A DNA stretch of 5,924 nt from Actinomycetota bacterium (GCA_015711775.1 JACVJB010000073.1:1-5924), one strand, 5' to 3'. Shown: positions 1-5,924, counted from the first letter of the stretch. Numbers and translations are program-made. The notes: generated by a model not told the origin, from the sequence alone.

Positions 1-1
1 T

Positions 2-1114
2 TTACATAGAGGACCACGATGTGGTTATGGGCGTCGTTAATCTGCAGAACGAGACGCTCTTTACCGATCGATATACCCTGCATACCGAGGCAACAAACAA
101 GGACTTTGAAAAAGTTTTTAAAAAATCAATTACTGCGCCGGCTATTTTTTCCGGGCTTAAACCGTAATAGTCTATTAATTCATTATAATCACCAACAACT
201 GCAAATAAATCGTTTATGCCTATCATCTTCATCCTTACCGGATTTTCACTTACCAGAACCTCCGCAACCGCCCCGCCAAGGCCGCCCACTACGCTGTGCT
301 CTTCCACAGTTACAACCTTTTTGGTTCTGTTGCTTGACGCAAGTATTAATTGCCTGTCAATTGGTTTTAATGTTGAGATATTCAGCACTTCCGCATCAAT
401 TCCTTTTGCTGAAAGCATATCTGCTGCATCAAGGGTATTTGCAATCATTGAAGAAAAGCTCACAAGGGTTACGTCAGAGCCCTGCCTTAAAATTTCACCT
501 TTTCCTGGCTCAAACTTAAAGTTATCTTTATGGATCCTCCTTGCTTTCTGCCTGTGCACCCTTATAAATACGGGCCCGCTTATCTGCGCTGCAGCAAAAA
601 CAGCCTGGTAATACTCCGGGCCGTCACATGGGGAAAATATTGTAAGGTTGGGAAGGGCCCTCATCACTGCAATGTCTTCAAGAACAGTGTGCGTTGCCCC
701 AAGGGCGCTTACTGAAAATCCGCAGTTGTTTCCCATTATATTAACATTTAAGTTAGTTTTGCAGACATCATCTCTTATCTGTTCAAAACACCTGAATGTT
801 ACAAATGGAAGGTAAGCTGCAATAAATGGAATTTTTCCGCTTATTGCAAATCCTGCAGCCTCACCCATTGCATTCTGCTCTGCTATTCCGAATTCAAAAT
901 GCCTTTGGGCAAACCGTTTATTAAATTCAGCTCCGCTTGCGCCAAGGGAGGAGTCACACGATATATAAAGCACGTCCCTGTTTTTTTGGCCAAGATCCGC
1001 AAGGGCATCTGAAAAGAATTTCCTCGCATCATCATAAACTGGCGGCGTATTTTTATCCGCATTGCTATTCTTTAAAGAATTTATGTTATCATTTGCTTTA
1101 TTAACTTCTGACAT
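2..1114 (-). CDS. Transketolase, C-terminal subunit (split type)
   Basis: This is the pyrimidine-binding and C-terminal half of a two-subunit transketolase, which moves a two-carbon ketol unit between sugar phosphates using thiamine diphosphate. The start is ATG at 1114, not the TTG at 1120: AAGGAG lies 7 bases before the ATG but only one base before the TTG. That gives 370 residues. Visible motifs are FEFGIAEQN (74-82, with E79 the expected cofactor-activating glutamate), the aromatic stretch YLPFVTFRCFEQIR (101-114), GATHTVLEDIA (139-149) and EEHSVVGGLGG (271-281). The frame overlaps the end of the N-subunit gene by 14 bases, so translational coupling is likely. Two oddities: an Asn-rich leader of about 26 residues precedes the domain, and after about residue 333, where homologues normally end, there is a 37-residue tail rich in Ser, Arg and Val with four TCG codons. 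The tail may not be genuine. The family is secure; the substrate is unknown. Confidence 0.93.
   Translation of the reverse strand: MSEVNKANDNINSLKNSNADKNTPPVYDDARKFFSDALADLGQKNRDVLYISCDSSLGASGAEFNKRFAQRHFEFGIAEQNAMGEAAGFAISGKIPFIAAYLPFVTFRCFEQIRDDVCKTNLNVNIMGNNCGFSVSALGATHTVLEDIAVMRALPNLTIFSPCDGPEYYQAVFAAAQISGPVFIRVHRQKARRIHKDNFKFEPGKGEILRQGSDVTLVSFSSMIANTLDAADMLSAKGIDAEVLNISTLKPIDRQLILASSNRTKKVVTVEEHSVVGGLGGAVAEVLVSENPVRMKMIGINDLFAVVGDYNELIDYYGLSPEKIAGAVIDFLKTFSKSLFVASVCRVYRSVKSVSFCRLTTPITTSWSSM
3..125 (+). other. Possible plus-strand coding fragment (ROK-like?), truncated
   Basis: Reading plus-strand codons from position 3, the frame is open from the window edge to a TAA at 165-167. As far as about 125 it gives a natural-looking protein segment that includes VVMGVVNLQNETLF and then TDRYTLHTEATNKDFEKVF. 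About 70% of its codons begin with a purine, and its third positions are GC-richer than in the neighbouring genes. From about 125 onward the frame is simply antisense to conserved transketolase sequence, so any real gene is cut there. The pattern of a hydrophobic strand, then N/D-L-x-x-x-x-L and a helix ending in a basic stretch recalls the early part of ROK-family sugar kinases or repressors. That assignment is a guess from memory of the fold. A minus-strand frame in the same codon phase is also open here, so strand choice is not certain. Confidence 0.3.
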
Positions 1115-1961
1115 TTTCAAGCTCCTTATCTTTGGCTGATTTAACGATATCTATTGCCTCATCAATTTTGTCTGGCTCACAGTGCCAGTGATGGTACTGG
1201 AACTTACCCTCAGCAAAGTCAAGGCCCTTGCATTTTTTAGTGTTTGCCACAATGCAGGTGGGTTTTTGCTTTTTTAGCGGCACTTCTTTAAGGGATTTGT
1301 ATATCTGGCCAAAATCATGGCCGTCAATTGTTGTAACGGCCCAGCCAAATGATTTAAATTTTTCGCTAAGGAGCGCTGAGTCCATAACATCAGCTGTAGC
1401 GCCATTTACCTGCAGGCCATTTAAATCAATTATTGCAATAAGATTATCGCTTTTATAATGGCCCGCTGACATTGCCGCTTCCCAGACGCTGCCTTCTGCG
1501 CATTCACCGTCTCCCAGCATGACATAAACTTTATAATCAAGGCCGTCAAGCTTTGCTGCAAGAGCCATTGCATGACCAACCGGAAGGCCGTGTCCCAGGG
1601 AGCCTGTCGGAAACTCTATTCCTGCAAGCAGTTTCTCTTCAGGATGCATTGCAACTTTTGTCTTAAAACTGCCGTATGTCAGCAGTATTTCTTCATCAAA
1701 ATAACCCTGGTCTGCAAGCACCGTATAGAGGGCAAGGCACTTATGCCCTGCAGACAGGATAAACCTGTCCCTTTTGGGCCATTTAGGATTTTTAGGGTCA
1801 TGCCGCAGGATTTTATTGTAAAGAACCGTTATTATATCAAGGGCTGAAAAAGCCCCTCCAATGTGACCTTCCGCATTTCTCATCATCTGCAGTATGTTCT
1901 GCCTGCATTTGTATGATTTATCAAGCAGGGATTTAATTTCTTCTGTGGTTAATGCTGCCAT
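1101..1961 (-). CDS. Transketolase, N-terminal subunit (split type)
   Basis: This is the thiamine-diphosphate/metal-binding half of the split transketolase, 286 residues, a usual length for this subunit. Motifs in order: EGHIGGAFSALDI (31-43), RDRFILSAGHKCLALY (64-79), FPTGSLGHGLPVGHAMA (117-133), the cofactor motif starting GDGECAEGS (150-158) and closing at DLNGLQVNG (179-187), with D151 and N181 as probable metal ligands, then KGLDFAEG (245-252) and YHHWH (256-260). The ATG at 1961 follows an AAAGGA about 11 bases upstream, a little far but usable. The gene ends inside the start of the C-subunit gene. It has its own strong promoter in the 124-base gap after the aldo/keto reductase. Such split pairs are widespread in Bacillota, Actinomycetota, Thermotogota and archaea. 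They serve the pentose phosphate pathway or special sugar routes such as apulose or sulfoquinovose breakdown, and which applies here cannot be decided. Confidence 0.95.
   Translation of the reverse strand: MAALTTEEIKSLLDKSYKCRQNILQMMRNAEGHIGGAFSALDIITVLYNKILRHDPKNPKWPKRDRFILSAGHKCLALYTVLADQGYFDEEILLTYGSFKTKVAMHPEEKLLAGIEFPTGSLGHGLPVGHAMALAAKLDGLDYKVYVMLGDGECAEGSVWEAAMSAGHYKSDNLIAIIDLNGLQVNGATADVMDSALLSEKFKSFGWAVTTIDGHDFGQIYKSLKEVPLKKQKPTCIVANTKKCKGLDFAEGKFQYHHWHCEPDKIDEAIDIVKSAKDKELENVRS
1122..1127 (-). promoter_or_regulatory. Ribosome binding site deciding the C-subunit start
   Basis: The minus strand reads AAGGAG, then 7 bases, then ATG at 1114. The site lies within the last codons of the N-subunit gene. 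It selects the ATG over the TTG two codons upstream and fits coupled, balanced synthesis of the two subunits. Confidence 0.75.
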
Positions 1962-1972
1962 AAATGACGTTA

Positions 1973-1978
1973 TCCTTT
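1973..1978 (-). promoter_or_regulatory. Ribosome binding site of the N-subunit gene
   Basis: The minus strand reads AAAGGA, then 11 bases, then ATG at 1961. The spacing is longer than optimal, in contrast with the ideal site of the downstream C-subunit gene. No better start is visible nearby, and residue 1 sits where transketolase N-subunits normally begin. Confidence 0.5.
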
Positions 1979-2030
1979 CAGTTGCATATAAATGAAATTA
2001 ATAAAGATAAACAAAATAAATATGCGATAA

Positions 2031-2059
2031 ATTATATGCAATTAATTGCATATTTGCAA
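2031..2059 (-). promoter_or_regulatory. Sigma70-type promoter of the transketolase genes
   Basis: On the minus strand a -35 box TTGCAA (2054-2059) is followed by exactly 17 bases and a perfect -10 box TATAAT (2031-2036). Transcription would begin near 2024, leaving a leader of about 60 bases before the ATG at 1961. The promoter lies between the aldo/keto reductase and the transketolase pair, so the pair can be transcribed on its own even if reductase transcripts also read through. The spacer is filled by a perfect palindrome, which suggests repression by a dimeric regulator. Confidence 0.65.
2034..2053. promoter_or_regulatory. Perfect 20-base palindrome, probable operator
   Basis: The two half-sites ATATGCAATT and AATTGCATAT abut and form a perfect palindrome with no spacer. 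The site covers the full 17-base spacer and three bases of the -10 box of the transketolase promoter, a classic position for a repressor. Related octamers lie nearby: TTGCATAT at 1982-1989, ATATGCGA at 2020-2027 and ATTTGCAA at 2052-2059. I do not recognise it as the consensus of a named regulator. No regulator gene is present in full in this window. Confidence 0.6.
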
Positions 2060-2085
2060 TTTAAATAAGAATTACTTTTATAACA

Positions 2086-3063
2086 TCAGGATTTTTTGTA
2101 CTCTGAAATAAACAAATCAAACATTTTACTGTCTTCTTCATCAATTAATATGCTGCCTGAGCGCACATTTTCCAAAGCCTGTTTCTTATTTCTTGCTCCA
2201 AGAAGGGCAACTGAATTGGGCCTGCGTATTATCCAGGCCGCAGCAAGATTTCCGTATGTTGCATTGTATTTATCCGCCAGGGGTTTTAAATGCTTCTCAA
2301 GAAGCGAATTTGTCCTGGCAATATTCTCTTTTGAAAACATGGCATCGCCAATTCTTGAGTCTCCCTCTGAAAATTTCCGCTCAGGTGAAATTTTACCTGT
2401 CAATAGACCTTTTTCAATTGGGCTGTATGCAAGCATGGTAATGCTATTTTTTTGGCAGAAAGGCAGGATTTCATTTTCGACACTTCTGTCCAGCATACTG
2501 TATTTTTCCTGGTCAGAATCCAGGGCGCCATATTTTAAATACTGCCTAATCTGGTCAAGCGACGCATTGCTTACGCCAATTGCCCTTATTTTTCCCTTCT
2601 CCTTTAACCTCAGCAGTGTCTCCATAGTTTCCGAAATGGGTGTTGTGGGATCCTGCCAGTGAGTCTGGTAAAGATCTATGTAATCAGTTTTTAATCTTTT
2701 TAAGCTCATATCAAGTTCATGTTCAATAGACTGGCTGCCAAGATACCTGTAAACTGGTTCGCCTGATGGATAGTCAAAGAAATGAAACCCCCTTGCCAGA
2801 TCCCACCGCAGGCCGCATTTGGTTGCAAGTACCACTTTATCTCTCTTGCCTTCAATTGCGCGGGCAACGTACTGCTCAGAAATCCCCTGGCCGTATGCCG
2901 GAGCCGTATCAATGAAGTTTATGCCCTCCTCAACTGAAGCTTTTATTGCCTCAATTGAATCTTTTTCATCTGTTCCGCCCCACCACTGGCCCCCAATTGC
3001 CCAGGTTCCCAGCGCCACGACTGAAACTTTTATATCAGTAGTGCCCAGTTTTATAAATCTCAC
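2086..3063 (-). CDS. Aldo/keto reductase, YhdN/IolS-like
   Basis: This 325-residue TIM-barrel oxidoreductase probably interconverts carbonyls and alcohols with NADP(H). The catalytic tetrad is visible: D52 and Y57 in FIDTAPAYGQG (50-60), K82 in LATKCG (79-84) and H135 in DLYQTHWQDP (130-139). Further family marks are GTWAIGGQWWGGTDE (19-33), closely resembling Bacillus subtilis YhdN as I recall it, KIRAIGVSN (158-166) and the nucleotide-binding region near LLGARNKKQALEN (287-299). The start is GTG at 3063, chosen because GGAGG sits 6 bases upstream and the residues after it match the usual family N-terminus. It is transcribed toward the transketolase genes, 124 bases ahead of them and with no clear terminator between, so partial co-transcription is plausible. 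Substrate is not predictable; a sugar- or polyol-related role is inferred from context. Confidence 0.93.
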   Translation of the reverse strand: MRFIKLGTTDIKVSVVALGTWAIGGQWWGGTDEKDSIEAIKASVEEGINFIDTAPAYGQGISEQYVARAIEGKRDKVVLATKCGLRWDLARGFHFFDYPSGEPVYRYLGSQSIEHELDMSLKRLKTDYIDLYQTHWQDPTTPISETMETLLRLKEKGKIRAIGVSNASLDQIRQYLKYGALDSDQEKYSMLDRSVENEILPFCQKNSITMLAYSPIEKGLLTGKISPERKFSEGDSRIGDAMFSKENIARTNSLLEKHLKPLADKYNATYGNLAAAWIIRRPNSVALLGARNKKQALENVRSGSILIDEEDSKMFDLFISEYKKS

Positions 3064-3069
3064 TGTCCG

Positions 3070-3074
3070 CCTCC
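3070..3074 (-). promoter_or_regulatory. Strong ribosome binding site for the GTG start
   Basis: The minus strand reads GGAGG, then 6 bases, then GTG at 3063. A nearer upstream ATG (3073-3075) is out of frame. This supports the GTG as the true start of the aldo/keto reductase. Confidence 0.75.
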
Positions 3075-3095
3075 ATTTTTTTAATTGATAAAAAC

Positions 3096-3123
3096 TTTAT
3101 ATGCCTGTAGACAAGCCCGTAAA
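3096..3123 (-). promoter_or_regulatory. Candidate promoter of the aldo/keto reductase
   Basis: On the minus strand TTTACG (3118-3123) and TATAAA (3096-3101) are separated by 16 bases. They match the sigma70 consensus at 4 and 5 of 6 positions. Transcription would start near 3089, about 26 bases before the GTG. The region is very AT-rich, so a chance match is quite possible. Confidence 0.33.
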
Positions 3124-3198
3124 AGTTCTGTTTTTTTGTATTTTTACAGTTATTTTACCAATTGTATCCTTTTTATTAAAATAAAAAATATGATAATA

Positions 3199-3227
3199 TT
3201 GCCGAGTCAGAATTTAACATGTAAAAT
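3199..3227 (+). promoter_or_regulatory. Candidate promoter of the penicillin-binding protein gene
   Basis: On the plus strand TTGCCG (3199-3204) and TAAAAT (3222-3227) are separated by 17 bases, matching 4 and 5 of 6 consensus positions. It would give a leader of about 90 bases before the ATG at 3326. It is the best plus-strand pair I found in the 262-base divergent gap, which otherwise shows no operator or RNA element I can name. Confidence 0.33.
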
Positions 3228-3325
3228 CCCTGGTTTTGCATTAAAATAAGTTGATGCTTCAGAGATTATACATACTTACTGCAGAGTAAATTATTATTTA
3301 TTGAGCAGTATTTATCTTTTAAAAT

Positions 3326-5599
3326 ATGTCCAGATTAAGAACAAAACATAAAAACAGGGCAAAAAGCCGGATTGCTTTAAAGATACTGATTACAGTAGCT
3401 GTATTTTTCATTGTAAGCGGCGCCGGTATTTTTACTGCTGCGGGCGGAGTTCTTATGGGAATATCCGGAGCAGTTGCTTCTTTTGTGGATGATTTGCCAA
3501 AGCTTGAAGAGTTTGCGCCGCTTGAAAATGCGCTTACATCAAGAATATATGCTGCAGACGGAACGCTTATTGCCACTTTTCATGGGGAGGAAAACCGGGA
3601 AATAGTCGCTCTTGAAAGTATTCCTAAAAACCTGGTAAATGCTGTAATATCAATTGAAGATGAGCGTTTTTACAAACATACCGGAGTTGATATTGAAGGA
3701 ATTGCAAGGGCATTTATAATAAACCTGCAGGCGGGCCAAATCGAGGAAGGCGCAAGCACAATTACCCAGCAGGTAATTACAAGCATATACATGCCCCAGA
3801 GTAAAAAAGTCGTTAGCTACGACAGAAAAATCAAAGAGGCTGCGCTTGCTTACCAGCTTGAAAAGTATTTTACAAAGCAGGAAATACTTGAGATGTACTT
3901 AAACACCATTTATCTTGGCGAGGGCGCTTACGGAGTACAGGCGGCAGCAAATGTATACTTTAATAAAGATGTAGAGTACTTAAGCCTTGCCGAGTGCGCA
4001 ACCATAGCGGGACTCATACAGGCTCCCGGCCCATATTCTCCTTATCTTGATATGGCCGCAGCTCTTAATAGACGTAATATTGTCCTCGGTAAAATGCTTG
4101 AGCTTGATTACATTGACAAGAGGCAATATGAGCAGGCAATAAACCAGCCAATAATTACGCAAAGGCCCCATACCCAGGAACAGTCCAAGGGGTTTGCACC
4201 CTATTTTGTTGAATATATAAAACAGATACTTATTGAAAAGTATGGTGTGAGCAAAGTATTTACGGGGGGATTTAATATTTATACAACGCTTGAGCCTGAT
4301 ATGCAGGTTGCTGCAGAGGATGCAATAAAACAGATTCTTCCTGACCCTGAAGACCCTGCTGCGGCACTTGTGGCAATAGATCCCAAAACAGGATATATAA
4401 AAGCAATGGTTGGCGGCAAGGACTTCGGTGATATGAAATTTAACCTTGCAACTCAGGCAAAAAGGCAGCCGGGTTCAACATTTAAAGTATTTGCGCTAAT
4501 TGCAGCGCTTGAGCAGGGTATCAGCCCGAATATGACATTTGACCCCAATGGCACAGTTTTATACGATATTGTTGGAAGCGAACCCTGGGAAGTCTCAAAT
4601 TATATGGGAGAGCAGTACGGAGTGCCTGAGATGAGCATTATTGATGCCACAGTAAAATCCGTAAATGTGGTGTACGCTCAGCTTATAATGAAGGTCGGGG
4701 GATATGCCGTCTCAAGCATTGCAAACGCTATGGGAATTGAGACGCCGCTTGAAGGATACCCGGCAATCGGCCTTGGAGGGCTTACAACAGGTGTATCAGC
4801 GCTTGAAGTGTGCAATGCTTTTGCGACAATTGCAAATTACGGCAAAAAACATGAGCCTGTTGGAATTTTAAAAATTGTCGATAAGGACGGCAAAATCCTT
4901 GAAGAGTACCAGCCGCAGGAGACACAGGTTATCAAGGCAATAAACGCCTACAGAGCCATTGAAATATTGCAGCAGGCAATGCAGCGGGGCACAGGTACAA
5001 GAGCAAGGCTTAATGACAGGCCATGTGCAGGAAAAACAGGCACAACCCAGGAAGCGGAGAATGCATGGTTTTCAGGATTTACTGCTAATCTTGCCGCAAC
5101 TGTCTGGATGGGATACCCGGAAGTTAATAAAAAAATGACAGTCATACATGATATGAGGGTGCAGGGCGGGGCGCATCCGGCAATGATATGGAAACTTTTT
5201 ATGGAAAGAGCCACAGTTAATTTGCCTATTGAGGATTTTGTCAGGCCTGAAGATGACAGAATAAGCCTGCAAATAACCACAAATCCGGAAACGGGCGAGC
5301 TTATGATTCCAAACAGATACACTCCCCCGGATCAGATAAGCATGGCAGATTTTAAATACGGGGCAGAGCCAAAAACACAGGCTCCGTTTAATCCTGAGCT
5401 TATGCCTATCCTGCCGAATGTGACGCTGATGCCGGCTGAAGAAGCATACCACATACTATTTCAGGCAGGATTTACGCATGTTGAATTTATAAATGAGCCA
5501 TATGGCGAGGTTCCTCCCGGATATACGCACAGGCAGGATCCCCTTTGGGACCAGAATGTTGAAAAAACAAGAAAGATTAAGGTCTGGGTAAATCCGTAG
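3326..5599 (+). CDS. Class A penicillin-binding protein with C-terminal PASTA domain
   Basis: This 757-residue bifunctional peptidoglycan synthase polymerises lipid II and cross-links stem peptides outside the membrane. A basic cytoplasmic N-terminus (1-19) is followed by one membrane segment (about 20-42). The glycosyltransferase family 51 domain shows EDERFYKHTG (111-120, catalytic E111), EGASTITQQ (141-149), RKIKEAALAYQLEK (167-180) and YLGEGAYGVQAAA (196-208). The transpeptidase domain shows STFK (384-387, nucleophile S384), SVN (445-447) and KTGT (570-573), so all three active-site motifs are intact. Residues from about 694 to the end form one PASTA domain (LPNVTLMPAEEAYHILFQAG onward), a module linked to muropeptide or beta-lactam recognition in Gram-positive bacteria. 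The ATG at 3326 is preceded by an in-frame stop and has no recognisable ribosome binding site, but later starts would remove the membrane anchor. The gene is divergent from the reductase and functionally separate from the sugar genes. Confidence 0.96.
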   Translation: MSRLRTKHKNRAKSRIALKILITVAVFFIVSGAGIFTAAGGVLMGISGAVASFVDDLPKLEEFAPLENALTSRIYAADGTLIATFHGEENREIVALESIPKNLVNAVISIEDERFYKHTGVDIEGIARAFIINLQAGQIEEGASTITQQVITSIYMPQSKKVVSYDRKIKEAALAYQLEKYFTKQEILEMYLNTIYLGEGAYGVQAAANVYFNKDVEYLSLAECATIAGLIQAPGPYSPYLDMAAALNRRNIVLGKMLELDYIDKRQYEQAINQPIITQRPHTQEQSKGFAPYFVEYIKQILIEKYGVSKVFTGGFNIYTTLEPDMQVAAEDAIKQILPDPEDPAAALVAIDPKTGYIKAMVGGKDFGDMKFNLATQAKRQPGSTFKVFALIAALEQGISPNMTFDPNGTVLYDIVGSEPWEVSNYMGEQYGVPEMSIIDATVKSVNVVYAQLIMKVGGYAVSSIANAMGIETPLEGYPAIGLGGLTTGVSALEVCNAFATIANYGKKHEPVGILKIVDKDGKILEEYQPQETQVIKAINAYRAIEILQQAMQRGTGTRARLNDRPCAGKTGTTQEAENAWFSGFTANLAATVWMGYPEVNKKMTVIHDMRVQGGAHPAMIWKLFMERATVNLPIEDFVRPEDDRISLQITTNPETGELMIPNRYTPPDQISMADFKYGAEPKTQAPFNPELMPILPNVTLMPAEEAYHILFQAGFTHVEFINEPYGEVPPGYTHRQDPLWDQNVEKTRKIKVWVNP

Positions 5600-5625
5600 C
5601 ATGGATAATCATATTATAAACAAAT

Positions 5626-5644
5626 TACAATACATTATATTGTA
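5626..5644. terminator. AT-rich inverted repeat between convergent genes
   Basis: TACAATA (5626-5632) and TATTGTA (5638-5644) form a perfect 7-base inverted repeat with a 5-base loop, 26 bases past the penicillin-binding protein stop codon. It contains only one G-C pair per arm and is not followed by a clear T run on either strand, so it would be a weak intrinsic terminator at best. It lies in the 117-base gap between two converging genes, where no better terminator is visible. Chance is a serious alternative in such AT-rich sequence. Confidence 0.2.
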
Positions 5645-5716
5645 TTAAATTGCTGTAAATATTTTTGATACTAAAAAAGTAACATAATTCCAGATTTAAC
5701 ATTAACGAACCAAATT

Positions 5717-5924
5717 TTATCTTCTCATTTTTCCGACGTTACTAATTACAGTAGCTATGACAATTATTGCTCCAAGAACAAATGTTTGTACATAAGACGA
5801 AAGACCTATTATATTCATTGCATTATAAAGAATACCCAGCAATAGTACACCAAAAAATGCTCCAACTAGACTACCCCTGCCACCCTCAAAAGTAATGCCT
5901 CCTATTATTGCTGCTGCAAGAGCC
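5717..5924 (-). CDS. Sugar ABC transporter permease, RbsC-type, C-terminal part
   Basis: The frame enters from the right edge of the window and ends at a TAA at 5717-5719, giving the last 68 residues of a membrane protein. It includes GGITFEGGRGSLVGAFFGVL, the glycine-rich loop typical of the ribose/xylose/galactose permease family (BPD_transp_2). This is followed by a hydrophobic helix LLLGILYNAMNIIG, the segment SSYVQTFVLGAIIVIATVI and a basic end GKMRR. Such permeases form the membrane channel with an ATP-binding protein and a periplasmic or lipoprotein sugar binder. Those partners, if present, lie to the right outside the window. It converges on the penicillin-binding protein gene with a 117-base gap and points toward the reductase and transketolase genes, on the same strand as them. 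The start is missing, so full length and substrate are unknown. Confidence 0.88.
   Translation of the reverse strand, partial: ALAAAIIGGITFEGGRGSLVGAFFGVLLLGILYNAMNIIGLSSYVQTFVLGAIIVIATVISNVGKMRR

Noticed and set aside
19..715. Overlapping plus-strand open frames opposite the transketolase C subunit
   Set aside because: Their translations are Leu/Pro/Cys-rich and lack domain patterns, and the minus strand carries clear transketolase motifs. They are antisense shadows. The plus fragment considered at 3-125 is in a different frame.
1228..1847. Plus-strand open frames opposite the transketolase N subunit
   Set aside because: Antisense to well-conserved thiamine-diphosphate motifs, low-complexity composition and no ribosome binding sites.
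2096..3088. Plus- and minus-strand open frames overlapping the aldo/keto reductase
   Set aside because: They lie out of frame with or antisense to an intact reductase carrying its catalytic tetrad; no independent coding signal.
3119..3147. GTAAAA ... TTTTAC inverted repeat in the divergent gap, considered as a terminator or operator
   Set aside because: Only AT-rich short arms around a long loop in a region dominated by A and T runs; no T run in a useful position and both flanking genes start here rather than end.
3319..5452. Minus-strand open frames opposite the penicillin-binding protein
   Set aside because: Shadows of a complete gene whose glycosyltransferase, transpeptidase and PASTA motifs are all on the plus strand.
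5601..5648. A 15-codon open frame starting ATG just after the penicillin-binding protein stop
   Set aside because: Very short, AT-driven and without a ribosome binding site.

Overview
The window looks like a chromosomal stretch from a bacterium of moderate-to-low GC (roughly 40% by eye). A bifunctional penicillin-binding protein ending in a PASTA domain points to a Gram-positive-type lineage (Bacillota or an AT-rich Actinomycetota). This is an inference from one gene. There are no RNA genes, insertion sequences, CRISPR arrays or phage genes that I can support.

Layout from left to right: (1) At the extreme left edge (about 1-125) the sequence changes character. The minus-strand transketolase frame runs past its conserved end into an atypical tail, while the plus strand carries a more protein-like open fragment. 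(2) Positions 2-1961, minus strand, hold a split transketolase: the C-terminal subunit and, upstream of it, the N-terminal subunit. The two overlap by 14 bases and the C subunit has its own ideal ribosome binding site. (3) Positions 1962-2085 form a compact regulatory region. A TTGCAA-17-TATAAT promoter has its whole spacer occupied by a perfect 20-base palindrome. (4) Positions 2086-3063, minus strand, encode an aldo/keto reductase of the YhdN/IolS kind. (5) Positions 3064-3325 are a divergent intergenic region with weak promoter candidates both ways. (6) Positions 3326-5599, plus strand, encode a class A penicillin-binding protein. (7) Positions 5600-5716 are an AT-rich convergent gap with a small inverted repeat. 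(8) Positions 5717-5924, minus strand, hold the C-terminal end of an RbsC-type sugar ABC transporter permease whose start lies beyond the window.

The reductase, the transketolase pair and the nearby sugar permease fit a carbohydrate-utilisation neighbourhood: uptake, redox conversion of a sugar or polyol, and two-carbon transfer on a ketose phosphate. The substrate cannot be read from this window. The peptidoglycan synthase between them is an unrelated housekeeping gene. The most interesting signals are the operator-like palindrome inside the transketolase promoter and the discordant left edge. I did not find a clearly novel multi-gene system.
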